From positions 1 through 21,883 of the IMG/VR virus record IMGVR_UViG_3300025141_000881: a DNA stretch of 21,883 bases. One strand, 5' to 3'. Of this stretch, positions 1-6,210 are shown piece by piece. The stretch comes from a virus. Below the pieces are notes generated by a model. The model ran no database searches. It was not told where the DNA came from and saw only the letters and a list, made by a program, of their open reading frames with translations. How positions within the stretch are numbered: position 1 is the first letter of the stretch; each line of letters begins with the position of its first letter. The translations under genes and the position numbers were made by a program.

Positions 1-215
1 CCCAACGCATGCAGCAGGTCGCAGACAAGTGCGAGCGCGTTGCGTGGAGGCGCAAGGGCATGCTTTCGGAGGGCTTCGGCTTGGACGAGTCGGCAATCGT
101 GTCCTCGGCCCTTAGGTGGAACGCGTTCCACCTGTGCCCGGAAGACCAGAAGGTCTTCGACATGCTGGTGAAGAAAGGGTTCTTTGTGCCAGACGAGGAA
201 GGAGAAGAGGGATGA
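1..215 (+). CDS. Small hypothetical protein, possibly cut by the window edge
   Basis: This frame is open to the left edge, so the true start may lie outside the window. Inside it, ATG codons at 9 and 60 are possible starts; 9 gives 68 residues. I do not recognise the protein. It begins with a basic stretch (ERVAWRRKG) and ends in a very acidic tail (DEEGEEG). It contains the run EDQKVF, which recurs as EDQKDF in the gene at 409-756. The stop TGA at 213-215 overlaps the ATG at 212 of the next gene, so it is the first visible member of a coupled run of early genes. No function can be given. Confidence 0.6.
   Translation, partial: QRMQQVADKCERVAWRRKGMLSEGFGLDESAIVSSALRWNAFHLCPEDQKVFDMLVKKGFFVPDEEGEEG
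141..159 (+). repeat. 19-base direct repeat, copy 1 (also an inverted repeat)
   Basis: GAAGACCAGAAGGTCTTCG matches 451-469 at 18 of 19 bases. This copy is itself a perfect inverted repeat (GAAGAC, 6-base spacer, GTCTTC). Both copies lie in coding sequence and both encode EDQK followed by a hydrophobic or acidic residue and Phe, so a shared protein motif or a partial gene duplication would explain them as well as a DNA-level function. Confidence 0.6.
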
Positions 216-412
216 AGCACCGGCACGCCTTTGGACCGTGGGTTCTCCACAAGGAGGGCCCCAACGCCCACCTTCCCGATAAAGAGTTCGTCGCAAGTCT
301 TCGGCTAGAGCCCTTCTGGACTCAGAAGTGCGACTGCGGATACGAACACTACGTCCGAACCATGTCGAGGCCCCGTGCGTCGTTCAGGTTCAGAGAGCTG
401 TCCCGGCGATGA
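212..412 (+). CDS. Small hypothetical protein (66 aa)
   Basis: The start ATG at 212 overlaps the previous stop (ATGA) and is preceded by a purine-rich ribosome binding site (GGAGAAGAGGG), which favours it over the in-frame upstream ATG at 116. The 66-residue protein is basic, with a Cys-x-Cys-Gly motif (C40, C42) next to His and aromatic residues, and an Arg-rich C-terminus. I do not recognise it. The stop at 410-412 overlaps the next ATG at 409, again as ATGA. Early phage operons often carry such small proteins, but nothing here shows a role. Confidence 0.6.
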   Translation: MKHRHAFGPWVLHKEGPNAHLPDKEFVASLRLEPFWTQKCDCGYEHYVRTMSRPRASFRFRELSRR

Positions 413-756
413 CTTGGCTTGTCCTCCTGCAGGCCGGGGTCTTGGAGGCCGAAGACCAGAAGGACTTCGTAGACACCTACGCCTTTCTGGTTGACGAAAA
501 GGAGGAGGACCGAGAGCTTTGGCACCTGAACGAGCCCGGTTCGACCATGAAGCCGATCTGTGGAGTCGTCGGGGAGCCCCGCTTTGCGGGCTGCTATTAC
601 GAAGACGAGCGTGTGGCCCTGTGCCCCGCCTGCTGCCGCATCCACAAAGAGAAGAGCCCCCCGAAAGAGCAAGTCTCTCGGGAGGCCCCAGGGGAAAAAC
701 CCGTCGCGCCGACCCAAGTGGGGGGACACAGGGCGCGTGACAAGCGACGGAGATGA
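409..756 (+). CDS. Small Cys-rich hypothetical protein, possible zinc binder
   Basis: The 115-residue protein starts at the ATG overlapping the previous stop. The N-terminal 40 residues are acidic and hydrophobic. A Cys cluster (C51, C62, then CPACC at 72-76, followed by H79) could bind zinc. The last 35 residues are a low-complexity basic and proline-rich tail ending in DKRRR. It repeats the EDQK motif of the gene at 1-215. The helicase frame is also open across its 3' half, but the helicase start at 761 with its own ribosome binding site makes this a separate gene. Function unknown; a nucleic-acid-binding role would be a guess. Confidence 0.55.
   Translation: MTWLVLLQAGVLEAEDQKDFVDTYAFLVDEKEEDRELWHLNEPGSTMKPICGVVGEPRFAGCYYEDERVALCPACCRIHKEKSPPKEQVSREAPGEKPVAPTQVGGHRARDKRRR
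451..469 (+). repeat. 19-base direct repeat, copy 2
   Basis: This matches 141-159 at 18 of 19 bases; the one difference (A for T) breaks the perfect inverted repeat of the first copy. It lies inside the Cys-rich gene at 409-756 and encodes EDQKDF. Confidence 0.55.
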
Positions 757-760
757 AAGA

Positions 761-2071
761 ATGCTAGCACCGGACCTCCTGTCCAGCAACCGAGGGAGCG
801 AGCGCGCGCTGCTGTCGCTCATGCTCACCGACGAGGACGCAATCCACGAAGCCCTCGGCTTGGGGCTGCAGCCCGATCACCTGAACGACCCGGGGCACAG
901 AGCCCTTCTTCGGGGGATCGCAGACGACCTAAAGCGCGGGGTGAGCCCCGACGAGGCCACCCTGTATGACCGGTTTTGCGGCGAGTGCGGGATGGGCAAG
1001 CCCTGGGACAGCCTAATGTCTCTGACGATCTGCCTGGAGCAGGTGGCCGACACCCGAGCCCTACGAGGCAACCTGAAGGCCTACGTCGAGAATGTCTTAG
1101 AGGCTACCCGACGAAGGCAGGTTGTGGAGTCAGCTCGCAGGCTCCTGGCCATGGCCGACAGCAAAAGATCCACGGACGCGCTAGTCGAGGAGACGCAGAG
1201 GGCTGCCATCCGAGCCGACCAAACCCGAGCCGTCGAGCAAGACCTACCCAGCATGGCTCAGATTGCCCAGCAGGCCTGCGACCGAGCCGTTGCAGTGGCC
1301 AGCGGCGAAGCAAGCGACACCATAGTGCCCCTGGGATTGCTCGACCTCGATAAGAAGTTCGCAGCCCGGAAGGGAGACTACATCCTGGTGGGTGCCCGAC
1401 CGTCGATGGGTAAGACCCACTTCATGCTTTCGATCATGGAACAGATCGCCAGGAAGTCTGGGCCGGTCCAGTTCCACAGCATCGAGATGAGGTCCAGAGC
1501 CCTCGGAGACCGGCTTTTTGCACACGACGCAACCGGTCCCTGGGCCACGAGTGTGAAAACGGCACAGGCGTCCTCTAGGGCTGTCATGCGGCGATGGGGG
1601 GACCTCCCCATCCGAGTCGATACGAAGGGCAGAAGCCTGGGACAGGTTCTCTCTTCGCTCCGGGTGGCGAAGCAGAAGTCTGGGATCATCGCAGCGGGCA
1701 TCGACTACCTGCAGCTAATGCGGCTCCCCCGAGCCGGAAGCCGAGAGCAGGAGGTCGCTACAGCCAGCCGCGAGCTGGCGGCCCTGGCATCCGAGCTAGA
1801 CATCGTCCTCTTCGTCCTGTGCCAGCTCAATCGACAACTGGAGCAGAGACCCGTGAACGACCGACGACCCCGAATGTCAGACCTACGGGAGTCGGGGCAG
1901 CTTGAGCAAGACGCAGACGGCATCCTTTTCCTCTTCCGAGATGCCGCCTACAACCCCAACAGCAAGACCCCCGAAGTCTTAGAGGTTGGGATTGCGAAAC
2001 AGAGAAACGGAAGAGCCCCCAGAACCGCCTTCTGCCGGTACGTCCCCGGAGACGGTTTCGTAACCAACTAA
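761..2071 (+). CDS. dnaB: Replicative DNA helicase, DnaB family
   Basis: This is a hexameric 5'-3' replicative helicase that unwinds the phage replication fork using ATP. The 436 residues are close to the size of E. coli DnaB (471). A DnaB N-terminal helical domain spans about residues 10-110 and a RecA-like ATPase domain about 185-436. Visible motifs are Walker A GARPSMGKT (211-219), a catalytic Glu in HSIEM (E242), Walker B IDYLQLM (314-320), QLNR (355-358), the DLRESG stretch (374-379) and KQRNG (413-417), whose Lys and Arg correspond to the ATP-sensing residues of the neighbouring subunit in DnaB. The start at 761 has GGAG at 749-752 upstream. The frame is open further 5' (GTG at 737), but that would overlap the preceding gene. 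No primase or polymerase gene is in the window. Confidence 0.93.
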   Translation: MLAPDLLSSNRGSERALLSLMLTDEDAIHEALGLGLQPDHLNDPGHRALLRGIADDLKRGVSPDEATLYDRFCGECGMGKPWDSLMSLTICLEQVADTRALRGNLKAYVENVLEATRRRQVVESARRLLAMADSKRSTDALVEETQRAAIRADQTRAVEQDLPSMAQIAQQACDRAVAVASGEASDTIVPLGLLDLDKKFAARKGDYILVGARPSMGKTHFMLSIMEQIARKSGPVQFHSIEMRSRALGDRLFAHDATGPWATSVKTAQASSRAVMRRWGDLPIRVDTKGRSLGQVLSSLRVAKQKSGIIAAGIDYLQLMRLPRAGSREQEVATASRELAALASELDIVLFVLCQLNRQLEQRPVNDRRPRMSDLRESGQLEQDADGILFLFRDAAYNPNSKTPEVLEVGIAKQRNGRAPRTAFCRYVPGDGFVTN

Positions 2072-2072
2072 C

Positions 2073-2077
2073 GGAGA
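2073..2077 (+). promoter_or_regulatory. Ribosome binding site of the mini-ORF at 2083
   Basis: GGAGA lies 5 bases before the ATG at 2083. It is much better than anything directly upstream of the methyltransferase ATG at 2133, so ribosomes probably enter here and reach the methyltransferase by coupling through the mini-ORF. Confidence 0.5.
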
Positions 2078-2082
2078 ACAGA

Positions 2083-2136
2083 ATGAGCGCAACGAACCGA
2101 TCCGCAGTGCGTCACGCAGACCGGGGCAGCCCATGA
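2083..2136 (+). CDS. 17-residue mini-ORF, possible leader of the methyltransferase
   Basis: A 17-codon reading frame (MSATNRSAVRHADRGSP) sits between the helicase and methyltransferase genes. It has a good ribosome binding site, and its stop TGA at 2134-2136 overlaps the methyltransferase start (ATGA). The peptide is basic and resembles nothing I know. The arrangement is what a leader for translational coupling looks like: ribosomes finishing it would restart on the methyltransferase. It could also be a chance open frame. No attenuator-like codon run is present. Confidence 0.35.
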   Translation: MSATNRSAVRHADRGSP

Positions 2137-3392
2137 GGGTCTGGGACATCCAGCAAGGCGACTGCATGGATCTGCTGCGCGCTCTGCCTGACAACTGCAT
2201 CGATGCCATCGTCACCGATCCGCCCTACGGTCTGAGCCCAGACGGCAAGGCCCGCACCTGGGACGACATCGAGGACGGGAAGGCTCGCGGTGGCTTCATG
2301 GGCAAGGGCTGGGACGCTGCCGTGCCTGGCGTGACCTGGGCGCGCGAGTGTCTGAGGGTCTGCAAACCGGGTTCTTGGATCGTCGCATTCGGCGGACAGA
2401 GGACTATTCATAGATTGATCTGCGGGCTGGAGGATGCCGGGTGGGAGATCCGCGACCTGGGCGCACACCAGCAGTGGCAAGGCTTCCCAAAATCGCTCTC
2501 GGTCGGCAAGGCAATTGACGCGCACCACGGCGCAGGGCGTGAGGTGGTGGGGCCTAACCCAAACAGTCGCCCGAACTCAGCAGGAAAGGTGCGCCCCGTC
2601 TGGTCTGTGCGAGTAGATGCGCCCATCACAGCACCAGCCACCGACGACGCCCGCAAGTGGGAAGGCTACGGCACCGCGCTCAAGCCTTGCCTTGAGCCTT
2701 GGACCCTGGCCCGCAAGCCGCTAGATGGGACGGTCGCTGAAAACGTCCTCAAGTGGGGCACAGGCGCGCTCAATATCGACGGGTGCAGGTACGGGTACGG
2801 CGATCCGGCGTGGCCTGGGCCGGGGGACGGCGACACAAAGCGCACAAGCAACGCCGGGACCAGCGGCGACGGCTGGAGAATGGGCACCACCGCGAACATA
2901 AACGGAGGATCGCCCCTAGGCCGATGGCCCGCCAACGTCTACGCCTGCCCGAAGGCATCCAGGGGCGAGCGTGAGGCGGGCTGCGGGCACCTCAAGGGCA
3001 AAGACCGCGTTGAGCTTACTGGAAGGGAGCCGGGATCTGCTGGCCTGGTCGGCTCAGACGGATCAGGGAACAATCCCTACACCGGAGCCAACTGGAAGAA
3101 CCTAACGCGCAACTATCACCCCACCGTGAAGCCTGCCGCGCTCATGGCTTGGCTATGCAGGCTCGTGGCTGGTCAACCCGGCAGCCTGATCCTAGACCCC
3201 TTCGCGGGCAGCGGCACCACCGGGATCGCAGCCTTGCGCGAGGGCTTCAGGTTCCTAGGCTTCGAGCTGGATCCCGACTACATCGAGATCGCAGAGGCCC
3301 GGATCAACGGGGACGCGCCGCTCTTCAACCGCCGGGGCGACCCTACGCCAGCACCCACTAATGCCTGCACAGAGGGGACAACAGCGACATGA
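2133..3392 (+). CDS. Site-specific DNA methyltransferase, beta class (N6-adenine or N4-cytosine)
   Basis: This enzyme transfers a methyl group from S-adenosylmethionine to DNA. The catalytic motif DPPY (residues 29-32) is near the N-terminus and the cofactor-binding motif DPFAGSG (355-361) is near the C-terminus. That order defines the beta class, and DPPY is more usual for adenine-N6 enzymes. The N-terminal GDC...L..LPD...D.IVTDPPYG pattern, the GFPKSL stretch and the HPTVKP...L box before motif I are typical of the family. The long middle part should hold target recognition. At 419 residues it is full length, with a Thr/Pro-rich tail. No restriction gene is adjacent, so it is best read as an orphan phage methyltransferase that may protect phage DNA from host restriction. 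It is coupled to the mini-ORF upstream and by ATGA to the gene downstream. Confidence 0.93.
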   Translation: MRVWDIQQGDCMDLLRALPDNCIDAIVTDPPYGLSPDGKARTWDDIEDGKARGGFMGKGWDAAVPGVTWARECLRVCKPGSWIVAFGGQRTIHRLICGLEDAGWEIRDLGAHQQWQGFPKSLSVGKAIDAHHGAGREVVGPNPNSRPNSAGKVRPVWSVRVDAPITAPATDDARKWEGYGTALKPCLEPWTLARKPLDGTVAENVLKWGTGALNIDGCRYGYGDPAWPGPGDGDTKRTSNAGTSGDGWRMGTTANINGGSPLGRWPANVYACPKASRGEREAGCGHLKGKDRVELTGREPGSAGLVGSDGSGNNPYTGANWKNLTRNYHPTVKPAALMAWLCRLVAGQPGSLILDPFAGSGTTGIAALREGFRFLGFELDPDYIEIAEARINGDAPLFNRRGDPTPAPTNACTEGTTAT

Positions 3393-3637
3393 ACAAACCC
3401 GAACCGCCTCTGTCCTTCCGAGGCATCTTTGCCGAAGCGATCTACGAGCGGATCATTGACCACACTCTCTGCCACTGCTGTGGAGGAGAGATTCACAAAA
3501 ACACCCAGTGGGGATGCCTAGGGGACGCTGTCAGACGAGACCGGAGGGGAGCCCAAGTCCGCTTCATCCGTCTCTGCGAGACCTGTTTCCGGGTGCCTCA
3601 CGACGCGATGCAAGAAATGGAGTGGGCATGGGAATGA
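3389..3637 (+). CDS. Small zinc-ribbon-like protein
   Basis: The 82-residue protein starts at the ATG overlapping the methyltransferase stop. Two CxxC knuckles (C28/C31 in a CHCC run, and C63/C66 in CETC) about 32 residues apart are the spacing of a zinc ribbon. An acidic, Trp-containing tail follows (MEWAWE). I do not recognise the family. A small zinc-binding accessory protein of the replication block is plausible, but no target can be named. The gene ends in an ATGA overlap with the next one. Confidence 0.6.
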   Translation: MNKPEPPLSFRGIFAEAIYERIIDHTLCHCCGGEIHKNTQWGCLGDAVRRDRRGAQVRFIRLCETCFRVPHDAMQEMEWAWE

Positions 3638-3885
3638 ATCTGCTGCAGTACCCGGGACAGCTCTTGTCCCGCCTCACAGGTAGAACGAACCCGCTGGGGA
3701 GATGCTCCAGATGGGGATGCCTGCTGCCCGTTGGAAAGGGTTCAGAGTTTGGCAGCGGACCCGTCTGCATCGTCTGCACCCACAACCTGAGACCCATTGA
3801 GTTCCCTAAACACCGAGGAGAACCATCGTGCACTACACCACCCGACACAGGGATCGAAAGTTCCTGCTCACCAACAGCGCTCTAG
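3634..3885 (+). CDS. Small Cys-rich protein, possible zinc finger
   Basis: The predicted 83-residue protein starts at 3634, where ATGA overlaps the previous stop; ATG at 3628 is an alternative. Four cysteines (C24, C29, C45, C48 in CIVC) could form one zinc site. The last 19 codons run through the start of the nuclease gene (58-base overlap). That overlap is longer than usual here and the Ser/Thr/Pro-rich tail looks less conserved, so the real functional part may end near residue 60. No homolog is recognised. Confidence 0.45.
   Translation: MNLLQYPGQLLSRLTGRTNPLGRCSRWGCLLPVGKGSEFGSGPVCIVCTHNLRPIEFPKHRGEPSCTTPPDTGIESSCSPTAL
3815..3820 (+). promoter_or_regulatory. Ribosome binding site setting a GTG start for the nuclease
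   Basis: GAGGAG lies 7 bases before the GTG at 3828. It fixes that GTG as the nuclease start although it is inside the preceding frame. Confidence 0.6.
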
Positions 3886-4790
3886 CTCGGCTCCGATCCT
3901 GTGAGCGCAAACACTACCTTCGCGACATCGCCGGCCTCGTTAGTCGATTCAAGAGCGCCGCGATGGGCACCGGCTCAGCCTTCCACATTGGCATCCTAGA
4001 GCAAAGCCCTCTGGCCGCAGCCCAATGTCTTAGGGGATCTGAAGAGGTCCCGTGGCCCGAGGGGGCTGTAGACGAGGCATTGGAGGAGCGCTGCCTGGTT
4101 GTCGAGGCGATGGTCGCTGCCGCCCTGAAAAAGTGGACAGATTGGCCTGAGAAGCGAGAGATCCCGTTTCGCCTTCCCGTCTTCAGCCTCAAGAACTACC
4201 CAAGCCACAACTACGACATGGCGGGAGTGGTCGATGGCTGGCCCTCGGACAACCCGATGAGCCACTGGCACGACAAGATTGGAGAGTGGAAGACGACGGG
4301 TCGGCTGAGCAGCAATTACCTGCTGGGCCTACAGACCCGGTCTCAGCCGACTGCCTACTGCTATGCGGCATCCGTGCTGCTGGGCAGGCCGATCCGAACC
4401 GTCGTCTACCGAATCGTTCAGCGCCCCACGATCAAGCGTCGAACGAAGCGACAGCCAGAGAGCCTGGAGGAGTACGCCAACCGGCTCTCCACCTACTATG
4501 ACGAGCGACCTGAGCTTCTTTTTGAGGAGCAAGTGACCCGAACAGACCACCAGATCCTTGAGTGGCAGGCTGAGATGTTCGAGGCATCTAAGAGAGCCCA
4601 CGAAATCCGGCGAGGCGACCGCTTCCCCATTATGAACGACGCCGCTTGCGTCACGTTTGGGAAGTGTTCCTACCTCGACCTTTGCGCCCGCAGCGTCACA
4701 GAAGAGGCCTACGACGTGGCCACCGACCCCCACCCCGAGATAACTGCTGCAATGAATGCAGCGAATGCAATGAATGGAGAGACCAAATGA
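3828..4790 (+). CDS. PD-(D/E)XK exonuclease, RecB/Cas4-like with probable Fe-S cluster
   Basis: The 320-residue protein starts at GTG with a strong ribosome binding site. The nuclease core is visible: His in GTGSAFH (H53), Asp in the GVVDG stretch (D136), the E-x-K pair in GEWK (E153, K155) and the QxxxY motif (Q173, Y177). These are the metal-binding and catalytic residues of RecB/Cas4/RecE-type nucleases. One N-terminal cysteine (C25) and three C-terminal ones (C274, C280, C286; the last two in KCSYLDLC) match the split four-cysteine arrangement that holds a 4Fe-4S staple in AddB and Cas4 proteins. The likely role is resection of phage DNA ends to give 3' single strands for the ATPase encoded next, with which it overlaps by ATGA. 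No cas1, cas2 or helicase partner is adjacent, so a CRISPR role is not supported. Confidence 0.85.
   Translation: MHYTTRHRDRKFLLTNSALARLRSCERKHYLRDIAGLVSRFKSAAMGTGSAFHIGILEQSPLAAAQCLRGSEEVPWPEGAVDEALEERCLVVEAMVAAALKKWTDWPEKREIPFRLPVFSLKNYPSHNYDMAGVVDGWPSDNPMSHWHDKIGEWKTTGRLSSNYLLGLQTRSQPTAYCYAASVLLGRPIRTVVYRIVQRPTIKRRTKRQPESLEEYANRLSTYYDERPELLFEEQVTRTDHQILEWQAEMFEASKRAHEIRRGDRFPIMNDAACVTFGKCSYLDLCARSVTEEAYDVATDPHPEITAAMNAANAMNGETK
4749..4776 (+). repeat. Short direct repeat at the nuclease 3' end
   Basis: GCAATGAATG occurs at 4749-4758 and again at 4767-4776, with a related GCGAATG between. It encodes the Ala/Asn/Met-rich end of the nuclease and brings five out-of-frame ATG triplets just before the next gene's start at 4787. 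Replication slippage in a non-essential tail would explain it. Confidence 0.5.
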
Positions 4791-5557
4791 CCCAGAACCT
4801 TCTGCCGAAGGGGCGACACAAGCCCCGCTCGTCCATCCTGGCGAGCCGACACATGATCCAGGGCCTCCCGAAGGTCGGAAAGACCACCTTTGCGAACTCC
4901 TGGCCGAAGCCACTCTTTTTGGCTACCGAGCCCGGAACCCATCTTCTTCAGGCTGCCGAAACCGAAATCAATAGCTGGGATAACCCGGGCGGATCTGGCG
5001 GCTTCATCCAAGTCCTCGATCAGCTCGCCGCTCTCGACCACCCCTATGAGACGATCATTCTCGACACTGTGGACAACCTCTACTCCCGATGCCAGGAACA
5101 CGTTTGTCAGGAGCTAGGCGTTACCCACGTCTCGGACAAGCCCTACAAGGGCTGGGACATCCTGAAAAGCACCTGGACCAAGGGGATCCACCGACTGGCG
5201 TCTCTGCGCGCCCGAGGCAACAGAAGCCTCTGCTCCGTGTTCATCGGTCACACCAAGCTAGATCCGATCAAGGAAAAGAGGGGATCAGGGATTGTCGATA
5301 CCGGCCTTCACCTTCATCGTTCAGCCCTTCCGCCCGCTGCACGAGGCATCCTGCACTCCGCAATGGACTTCCTCTACGGGGTGGAGGTCGAAGACAACGG
5401 AACCCGCTGGCTGATCACTCAGCCCACTCAAACGAAGTATGCCCGCTACGAATGCGGATCCCGGGGCGAGCCTGGAAGAATGCTCCCCGAGCGGATCCCC
5501 ATGAACTACGCAGCCCTATCCACCGCATTTGAAGAAACGTTTGGAGAGAAGAAATGA
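4787..5557 (+). CDS. Sak4-like RecA-fold ATPase (single-strand annealing / recombinase)
   Basis: The 256-residue protein starts at ATG overlapping the nuclease stop, with GGAGAG 5 bases upstream; the frame is open further 5' but that stretch lies under the nuclease gene. Walker A is GLPKVGKTT (26-34), Walker B is TIILDT (89-94), and a sensor-like Gly-His (IGHTK) lies at 153-157. This is the AAA_24/Sak4 pattern: a minimal RecA core found in phages, where it promotes annealing of single strands together with a phage SSB. The neighbours fit this closely, with an exonuclease before it and an SSB-like protein directly after it (ATGA overlap). A general RecA-like ATPase of unknown role is the fallback. 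Confidence 0.82.
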   Translation: MTQNLLPKGRHKPRSSILASRHMIQGLPKVGKTTFANSWPKPLFLATEPGTHLLQAAETEINSWDNPGGSGGFIQVLDQLAALDHPYETIILDTVDNLYSRCQEHVCQELGVTHVSDKPYKGWDILKSTWTKGIHRLASLRARGNRSLCSVFIGHTKLDPIKEKRGSGIVDTGLHLHRSALPPAARGILHSAMDFLYGVEVEDNGTRWLITQPTQTKYARYECGSRGEPGRMLPERIPMNYAALSTAFEETFGEKK

Positions 5558-6045
5558 GCTACTGGGATACCGCTAACACCGACGGAGCCGCGTCAAGATT
5601 CCCCTCCATGGACCCCACTATCCCCCCGGGCTTCTACACCTGCGAGGTCGTTGATTTCTTCGTCCACTACCGTGAGGAAGAGAGCGAGTGGTCTTGCAAG
5701 TGGACCATGCAAATCCTAGACGGGGCACAGCAGGGCAAGTTCTTGGTGCGCTGGGCGACAATGGTCCCAGAGAAGGCCCCCAACAACGCAGAGATTTTCA
5801 TGCACACGATGGGAAGCCTCCCCCCGTTCGACCCCGACCACGGCTTTGCGGACGTGGAGGCGGTCAAGCAGGCAACGCTCAACGCAGTGGTCAAGGTCAA
5901 GGTGGAGGCGTGGGCGAAGGCAAAGGCCGGAATCGTTGCCCACATAAACGGCTCTGTGAAGACCGGGGGGCCGAAGGACGCGAGTGCCCCTACGCAATCC
6001 GAGGCAGTTGCAGACTTCTCCGAGGAAGAGATCATTCCATTCTAG
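5554..6045 (+). CDS. Single-stranded DNA-binding-like protein (DUF669 type)
   Basis: The 163-residue protein should coat single-stranded DNA. The body (about 20-135) is a beta-rich, Pro-Gly-Phe-Tyr start followed by alternating hydrophobic strands, similar in pattern to the DUF669 phage proteins found beside recombination genes. A disordered Ser/Pro/Thr linker leads to the acidic tip DFSEEEIIPF (154-163), which closely mimics the DDIPF tip that bacterial SSBs use to recruit partners. The start overlaps the ATPase stop, and Sak4 ATPases are known to work with phage SSBs. It lacks a recognisable canonical OB-fold signature, so the assignment rests on the tip, size and place. Confidence 0.75.
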   Translation: MSYWDTANTDGAASRFPSMDPTIPPGFYTCEVVDFFVHYREEESEWSCKWTMQILDGAQQGKFLVRWATMVPEKAPNNAEIFMHTMGSLPPFDPDHGFADVEAVKQATLNAVVKVKVEAWAKAKAGIVAHINGSVKTGGPKDASAPTQSEAVADFSEEEIIPF

Positions 6046-6091
6046 CTGGGCCGTCTCCGTAAGAAAGCCGCTTTTCTTGTCCCCGGCCCAG
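6046..6091 (+). terminator. Bipartite stem-loop after the SSB-like gene, possible terminator
   Basis: Starting at the base after the TAG stop, CTGGGCC (6046-6052) pairs perfectly with GGCCCAG (6085-6091). Inside it AAGAAA (6061-6066) pairs with TTTCTT (6073-6078) around a short GC-rich loop. There is no T-run after the outer stem, so this is not a classic intrinsic terminator; a processing or stability element at the end of the early operon is equally possible. Confidence 0.45.
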
Positions 6092-6121
6092 CAGCGGTCA
6101 AACGCTTTGGGGGGCACGAAT

Positions 6122-6136
6122 GCAGCGCTAGGCTGC
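6122..6136 (+). repeat. Small inverted repeat in the 6046-6210 gap
   Basis: GCAGC (6122-6126) pairs with GCTGC (6132-6136) across a 5-base loop. Alone it is unremarkable; it matters as the second of three hairpins in a row in the only sizeable non-coding stretch of the window. Confidence 0.35.
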
Positions 6137-6151
6137 GGTCTCGGGCCAAAA

Positions 6152-6174
6152 CCCCTTCCTGCAAAAAGGAGGGG
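6152..6174 (+). promoter_or_regulatory. Hairpin enclosing an AGGAGG sequence upstream of the resolvase
   Basis: CCCCTTC (6152-6158) pairs with GGAGGGG (6168-6174) (one G-T pair) around a 9-base A-rich loop. The 3' arm includes part of AAGGAGG, a perfect anti-16S match that has no ATG, GTG or TTG at the right distance; the resolvase instead uses GGAG at 6201. Read on the other strand the hairpin is followed by TTTT, so it could also stop leftward late transcripts that run past 6671. Neither role is shown. Confidence 0.35.
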
Positions 6175-6200
6175 GACGAGACCATCAAACTTCCAGCACC

Positions 6201-6204
6201 GGAG
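6201..6204 (+). promoter_or_regulatory. Ribosome binding site of the resolvase GTG start
   Basis: GGAG lies 6 bases before the GTG at 6211. That start places the first catalytic Asp at residue 7, as in RuvC proteins. Confidence 0.55.
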
Positions 6205-6210
6205 AACCCC

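Noticed and set aside
2133-3392. A restriction-modification system
   Set aside because: Only a methyltransferase is seen; the adjacent genes are tiny Cys-rich proteins and the PD-(D/E)XK protein nearby has the RecB/Cas4 layout, not that of a typical restriction enzyme.
3828-4790. Calling the nuclease a CRISPR Cas4
   Set aside because: The fold and Fe-S cysteines are shared with many phage recombination nucleases; no cas1, cas2 or repeat array is present, and the neighbours are recombination genes.
6133-6210. Resolvase start upstream of 6211 using the AGGAGG at 6167
   Set aside because: The frame is open there, but only non-standard start codons (CTG, ATC) are available; GTG 6211 has its own GGAG and gives the correct distance to D7.
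6046-6210. A sigma70-type promoter for the resolvase
   Set aside because: No convincing -35/-10 pair with 16-18 base spacing was found by eye.
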